A DNA stretch of 50,445 bases, from the NCBI GenBank assembly GCA_964472565.1, contig CAYYNB010000021.1, positions 1-50,445 on the forward strand, in the 5' to 3' direction. The translations under genes were made by a program, and so were the position numbers. Source of the stretch: DATAMF01 sp964472565. GTDB lineage: Bacteria > Chloroflexota > Anaerolineae > Aggregatilineales > Aggregatilineaceae. The notes beneath the pieces are model-generated. The model did no database searches, was not told the DNA's origin, and saw only the letters and a program-made list of their open reading frames with translations. Shown piece after piece: positions 47,710-50,445 of the stretch (position 1 is the stretch's first letter; each line of letters opens with the position of its first letter).

Positions 47710-49095
47710 TCATGGTGTCCCTCTCATAGCAGGGTTTGAATGCTCGTATGCTGGCGGCGTGACCGTGTCCCACCCGGCCAGCAGCGACAAGGTATCGAAC
47801 GTTTCGGGACGATCTGAATCCTGAAGCTCGCTGATCCATCGCACCCGCAGGGTTGTGCCCGTGATTTTTGCCAGGAATCTTTCCGCCAGATGCGACAGAT
47901 GGCTTTTCAGCCAACTGGGTCCATACGCATGCCGGACCCAGACGGTGATCACCCCGTCCGTACAACTTTTGGCTTTTGACTGCTGTAACCAGAGGTCGAA
48001 GTCTGTCTGATTAACGTGAAAGCGCAGTTGATTCAGCACGGCAAGCCATGCCGTGTGGGGGGTATACTCGTTTCCCAACGGTTGATCCACGCTGGGATCG
48101 TCTGCCGGTTCGAGATTTTCAGGTTGGATATAGGCGGGTCGGCGTGAGTCTTCCGAAACGATGGGCAGCGGCGGCGTAGGTAGAACGCGAGCTAGTTTCT
48201 GACGCGCCTGCTGTAGATACTCAGCCGCCGGCGCGCTCCCATCCTGAAGCAAGACCCTCAACAGCCCGGCTTTTTGCCGCCCCTTTTGCGCCTGGAGCGC
48301 AAAAGCTAAGGCGACTTCCGGCTTTTGGGTATACAACTTGGCCCGCAGGGCCTTCGACACCCCCCAGCCGTTAATCGCTGCGCCGATGATTTCCAGGTCC
48401 GCCGAGGTCCACACCGACTTTGATGATGACTCTTCTCCGATCAGGATATCTGTTATTGATTCATCATCATCAAAGGGCTTAATGCGCTGTAGCAGCGTAT
48501 TAGGGGGCAAAACGCGCTGTGGCAGCGTGTTTTGTGGCTTAATGTGCTGTGGCAGCGCATTATCGGCAGCGGCTGGAAACCATACGGCAGGGGTGTCGGC
48601 CCCAAATAATACGCTGTAGCAGCGCGTTTGGAGGGCTGAAATACGCTGTGACAGCGCGTTATTCTCCAAAACTTTGATTCGGTAGCTGGTCGCCTTCCGC
48701 GCACCAGGTTGCTCTGGGGCGATAATCCCCGCCGCTTCCAACGGCCCGATCAGTCGCTCGCGACTCGCGCGAGTCAACCCAATCGCCTTGCCTAAAGTTA
48801 ATCCGGTCCAGTGCTGTTTGGTAACGCCATCCTGGCCTGCATCGACCAGCAGGTGAATAAATGCCTGCTGAGCAGCGCCTGGACATTGATTAAGCGCGGG
48901 GGCAGCCGTCTGCCAGGTGCGCATGGGAATGATCAGGTTGTCACGGACAATCTCGGTTAACAGCGCACCTTGCGCCTGGCTGATGCTTGCCAAAACGTCC
49001 CGCTGTTCACTGACACGGCGAAGCTCTTCGGTTAATCTCAGGTTTTCGGCTTTGAGTGTCTCCAATGGGTCGGTGTTAACTGCTGGTGCCGCCAT
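47710..49095 (-). CDS. replication initiator with DnaA-N-like C-terminal domain
   Basis: The 461-residue protein has an N-terminal coiled coil (15-45), a winged-helix-like domain (about 80-150: TLGKAIGLTRASRERLIGPLEAAGII), a linker of Asn/Leu/Gln-rich repeats (NALPQHIKPQNTLPQR) and a helical region. A DnaA-N-like domain follows (about 335-430: AWLAVLNQLRFHVNQTDFDLWLQ, ... VWVRHAYGPSWLKSHL). The architecture suits a plasmid or phage initiator. The linker is encoded by five DNA iterons, so origin and initiator coincide, as with lambda O. AAAAGGAG precedes the ATG. Confidence 0.7.
   Translation of the reverse strand: MAAPAVNTDPLETLKAENLRLTEELRRVSEQRDVLASISQAQGALLTEIVRDNLIIPMRTWQTAAPALNQCPGAAQQAFIHLLVDAGQDGVTKQHWTGLTLGKAIGLTRASRERLIGPLEAAGIIAPEQPGARKATSYRIKVLENNALSQRISALQTRCYSVLFGADTPAVWFPAAADNALPQHIKPQNTLPQRVLPPNTLLQRIKPFDDDESITDILIGEESSSKSVWTSADLEIIGAAINGWGVSKALRAKLYTQKPEVALAFALQAQKGRQKAGLLRVLLQDGSAPAAEYLQQARQKLARVLPTPPLPIVSEDSRRPAYIQPENLEPADDPSVDQPLGNEYTPHTAWLAVLNQLRFHVNQTDFDLWLQQSKAKSCTDGVITVWVRHAYGPSWLKSHLSHLAERFLAKITGTTLRVRWISELQDSDRPETFDTLSLLAGWDTVTPPAYEHSNPAMRGTP
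48481..48660. repeat. five 21-bp palindromic iterons, candidate origin
   Basis: Copies at 48481-48501, 48511-48531, 48541-48561, 48608-48628 and 48640-48660 share the core GCTGTRRCAGC, flanked by complementary AAYRY/RYRTT arms. The first three are exactly 30 bp apart. They lie in the rep gene. The adjacent 48446-48476 (ATCTGTTATTGATTCATCAT) is more AT-rich and might be the opening site. Confidence 0.75.
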
Positions 49096-49196
49096 ATAAA
49101 ACTACTCCTTTTGCGAATGGGGCACGCGGTGAGGGCTTCCGGGGTGGCTTTTAAGACAATTTGGTGTTAAAGTTCGCACCAGCTTATAGTTGTCTC

Positions 49197-49276
49197 AGCC
49201 AACATCGGAGGCCTTTTCCGTATGCTGGTTAGCCCGCCAGTGTTCGTTTGTCCCGAACCTGACGGGCGTCGTTTTT
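49197..49276 (+). ncRNA. candidate small RNA between rep and int
   Basis: A promoter-like pair TTGGTG (49161-49166) and TATAGT (49185-49190, 18-bp spacer) precedes a two-hairpin segment: AGCCAACAT (49197-49205) with ATGCTGGTT (49222-49230), and GCCCGCCAG (49232-49240) with CTGACGGGC (49259-49267) around an inner GTTCG/CGAAC stem, then five T at 49272-49276. It would be an RNA of about 80 bases, diverging from rep. It could alternatively be just a terminator upstream of int. Confidence 0.4.
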
Positions 49277-49292
49277 ATATGTTTGGTAAATG

Positions 49293-49346
49293 TCAGACTT
49301 GTGTCTGATAAGCGATTCCTCTTTCCAGAATAAATAGTGCTATGAT
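49293..49346 (+). promoter_or_regulatory. int promoter and nearby operator-like dyad
   Basis: TATGAT (49341-49346) with TGC before it is an extended -10 box, 20 bp upstream of the int start. TCAGAC (49293-49298) and GTCTGA (49303-49308) form a dyad upstream, and ATGTCTGA recurs at 49344-49351, so a repressor may bind. No clear -35 box. Confidence 0.4.
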
Positions 49347-49366
49347 GTCTGAAGAGAGGAGGACTC

Positions 49367-50353
49367 ATGAAATTAAGAGAGGCCCTAGATTATTTTCTGA
49401 ACGTCAATCGCGCTGATTCAACGCGCGAAACTTACGCCAAACTGCTGCGTAAGTTTGTTGCCGACATCGGTCCCGAACGCCCCCTGGAACTGATCAACGA
49501 AAATGACCTCAATGCGTACATCGCTGCGATGCGTCATCGCTCGACCAAGTATGAGCAGCATCCGTACCGTCCCACCGAGGAAGCGAAGCTGAGCAGTTCC
49601 ACCGTCTATAAAAACATCAAAACGCTCAAAACCTTTTTTAGATGGTGTGTCCAGAAGGGGCACCTCGCTGTATCGCCCGCCAAGGACATTACCAATCCCA
49701 AACCGCAGCGCCCGATAGGTCTTGGTAAGGCTGCCACTGATGACGAGGCCGATCTGCTGCTCGCGGGGACCCAGTTCAAGCCGCGAGATCGCGCGCTCGT
49801 CTTTTTGCTGGCACAGTCCGGGTGCCGTGCTGGTGAGGCCGCCGGGTTACTCCTGGATGACTTAAACCTGGATAACCTCAGCGCGATGGTAGACGGGAAG
49901 GGGGACAAACGGCGGGTGATTTATTTTGGTGCTGAAACGGGAGCGGCCTTGCGTGCCTGGCTGGTGTTGCGCCCCAGGGTCAAACATCGTTACGTTTTCA
50001 CCTCGATGCGCGACGGCGGCAAACCACTGACTGCGGATGCCGTATCGCGTGTGGTGCGCCGCCTATGCAAAAAGGTGGGGTTAGAGCGATCTCTTGGCTC
50101 ACACAGCTTGCGCCATCGCGTCGGTACCAAATTCGCGCATGCGCACGTTCCCGTTCGTGTGGCTCAGGCCTACCTCGGTCACGCGCGGCCCGAAATCACC
50201 TTTGGGTATTACCAGGATGTCAGCGATCAGGACCTGCGAAACGCGAGCCGCTTGTTAAGCACAGACTTGCCCCCGTCTAATCCCGAAGAACTGCGCGAAA
50301 AACAAAAAGCCGACGAAATCATTACCCGATTTCGTCGGCTGGGAGCACAATAG
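49367..50353 (+). CDS. tyrosine recombinase (integrase)
   Basis: The 328-residue protein has an N-terminal core-binding SAM-like domain (1-110) and a catalytic domain with Arg154 (GCRAGEAAG), Lys178 or 181 (GKGDKRR), His246 and Arg249 (SHSLRHR), His272 (YLGHARPEI) and the nucleophile Tyr281 or Tyr282 (GYYQD). AGGAGG precedes the ATG. It reads toward the 3' end of tRNA-Pro, the usual attachment-site arrangement. The last 15 codons also form a minus-strand terminator. Confidence 0.95.
   Translation: MKLREALDYFLNVNRADSTRETYAKLLRKFVADIGPERPLELINENDLNAYIAAMRHRSTKYEQHPYRPTEEAKLSSSTVYKNIKTLKTFFRWCVQKGHLAVSPAKDITNPKPQRPIGLGKAATDDEADLLLAGTQFKPRDRALVFLLAQSGCRAGEAAGLLLDDLNLDNLSAMVDGKGDKRRVIYFGAETGAALRAWLVLRPRVKHRYVFTSMRDGGKPLTADAVSRVVRRLCKKVGLERSLGSHSLRHRVGTKFAHAHVPVRVAQAYLGHARPEITFGYYQDVSDQDLRNASRLLSTDLPPSNPEELREKQKADEIITRFRRLGAQ
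50297..50340 (-). terminator. intrinsic terminator for the tRNA gene, inside int
   Basis: Minus-strand reading: 13-bp perfect stem (50328-50340 with 50308-50320), 7-base loop, then TTTTTGTTTTT. It is in the direction of the tRNA-Pro transcript and lies within the last codons of int. Confidence 0.8.
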
Positions 50354-50391
50354 TAGGGTGCCCTTTTGAGGACAACTGGCTAGAAAATGTG

Positions 50392-50445
50392 TCGGGGCGC
50401 CCGGATTTGAACCGGGGACCTCATCGACCCGAACGATGCGCGCTA
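50392..50445 (-). tRNA. tRNA-Pro (CGG anticodon), 5' part beyond the window
   Basis: On the minus strand the 3' part is complete: anticodon arm CATCG-TTCGGGT-CGATG giving anticodon CGG, T arm CCCGG-TTCAAAT-CCGGG, and acceptor strand CGCCCCG plus discriminator A at 50392. No CCA is encoded. The D arm and 5' acceptor are cut off at the edge. Its 3' end is the likely attachment site. Confidence 0.9.

Noticed and set aside
48440..48670. CRISPR-like spaced repeats
   Set aside because: The repeats are only 21 bp, palindromic, irregular in spacing beyond the third, and lie in an open reading frame; no cas genes.

Overview
The window looks like an almost complete temperate siphovirus genome (or phage-plasmid) integrated at a host tRNA-Pro gene. 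It is GC-rich by eye. Two secreted or lipid-anchored proteins carry long Thr/Pro linkers joined to SH3 domains, a style common in Chloroflexota (Anaerolineae-like bacteria), so a chloroflexotal host is my best guess. This is inference, not proof. The right edge cuts through a tRNA-Pro(CGG) gene whose 3' end faces a tyrosine integrase. I could not find a second copy of the tRNA 3' end at the left edge, so the left attachment site is either outside the window or not recognisable.

Layout. 1-540: a helix-turn-helix regulator (minus) and a rightward operon (plus), driven by two well-formed back-to-back sigma-70-type promoters. 587-11205: a rightward early or accessory arm of about 20 small, tightly overlapping genes. 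Most are unrecognised. The exceptions are a Ycf46-like AAA+ ATPase preceded by a DUF1257/DUF2997-like protein, an ASCH-like protein and a ribbon-helix-helix-like protein. Perfect inverted repeats punctuate this arm. 11307-14810 (minus): a single-chain MmeI-like type IIL restriction-modification enzyme and an orphan CheY-like receiver protein. 15086-17590 (plus): a cargo islet with an SH3-excalibur surface protein, a tail-collar protein, a decayed second excalibur copy and a BRO-like protein.

17616-42120 (minus, read right to left): the late operon. It runs ParB-like protein, C5 cytosine methyltransferase, small and large terminase, portal-MuF fusion, two small head proteins, HK97-type prohead protease, HK97-fold major capsid protein, connector and neck genes, tail terminator, tail tube, G/GT tail-assembly chaperones with a -1 frameshift, tape measure, distal tail, tail tip, then a lysis-like end (secreted protein, membrane coiled-coil protein, LLH-type holin, lipoprotein glycoside hydrolase). 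Two paralogous glycosyltransferases sit among the connector and neck genes. A leader of stacked hairpins, ending in an intrinsic terminator next to the first ribosome binding site, precedes the late operon.

42381-49095 (minus): replication and maintenance. It has a DnaA-N-like replication initiator containing five 21-bp palindromic iterons, a DnaQ-like exonuclease, ParA, ParB containing two parS-like palindromes, a Pol-X-like nucleotidyltransferase and a winged-helix-like regulator. 49197-49276 is a candidate small RNA between rep and int. Initiator, iterons, ParAB and a tRNA-targeting integrase together suggest an element able to persist both as a replicon and integrated. The last codons of int also form a strong terminator in the direction of the tRNA gene.
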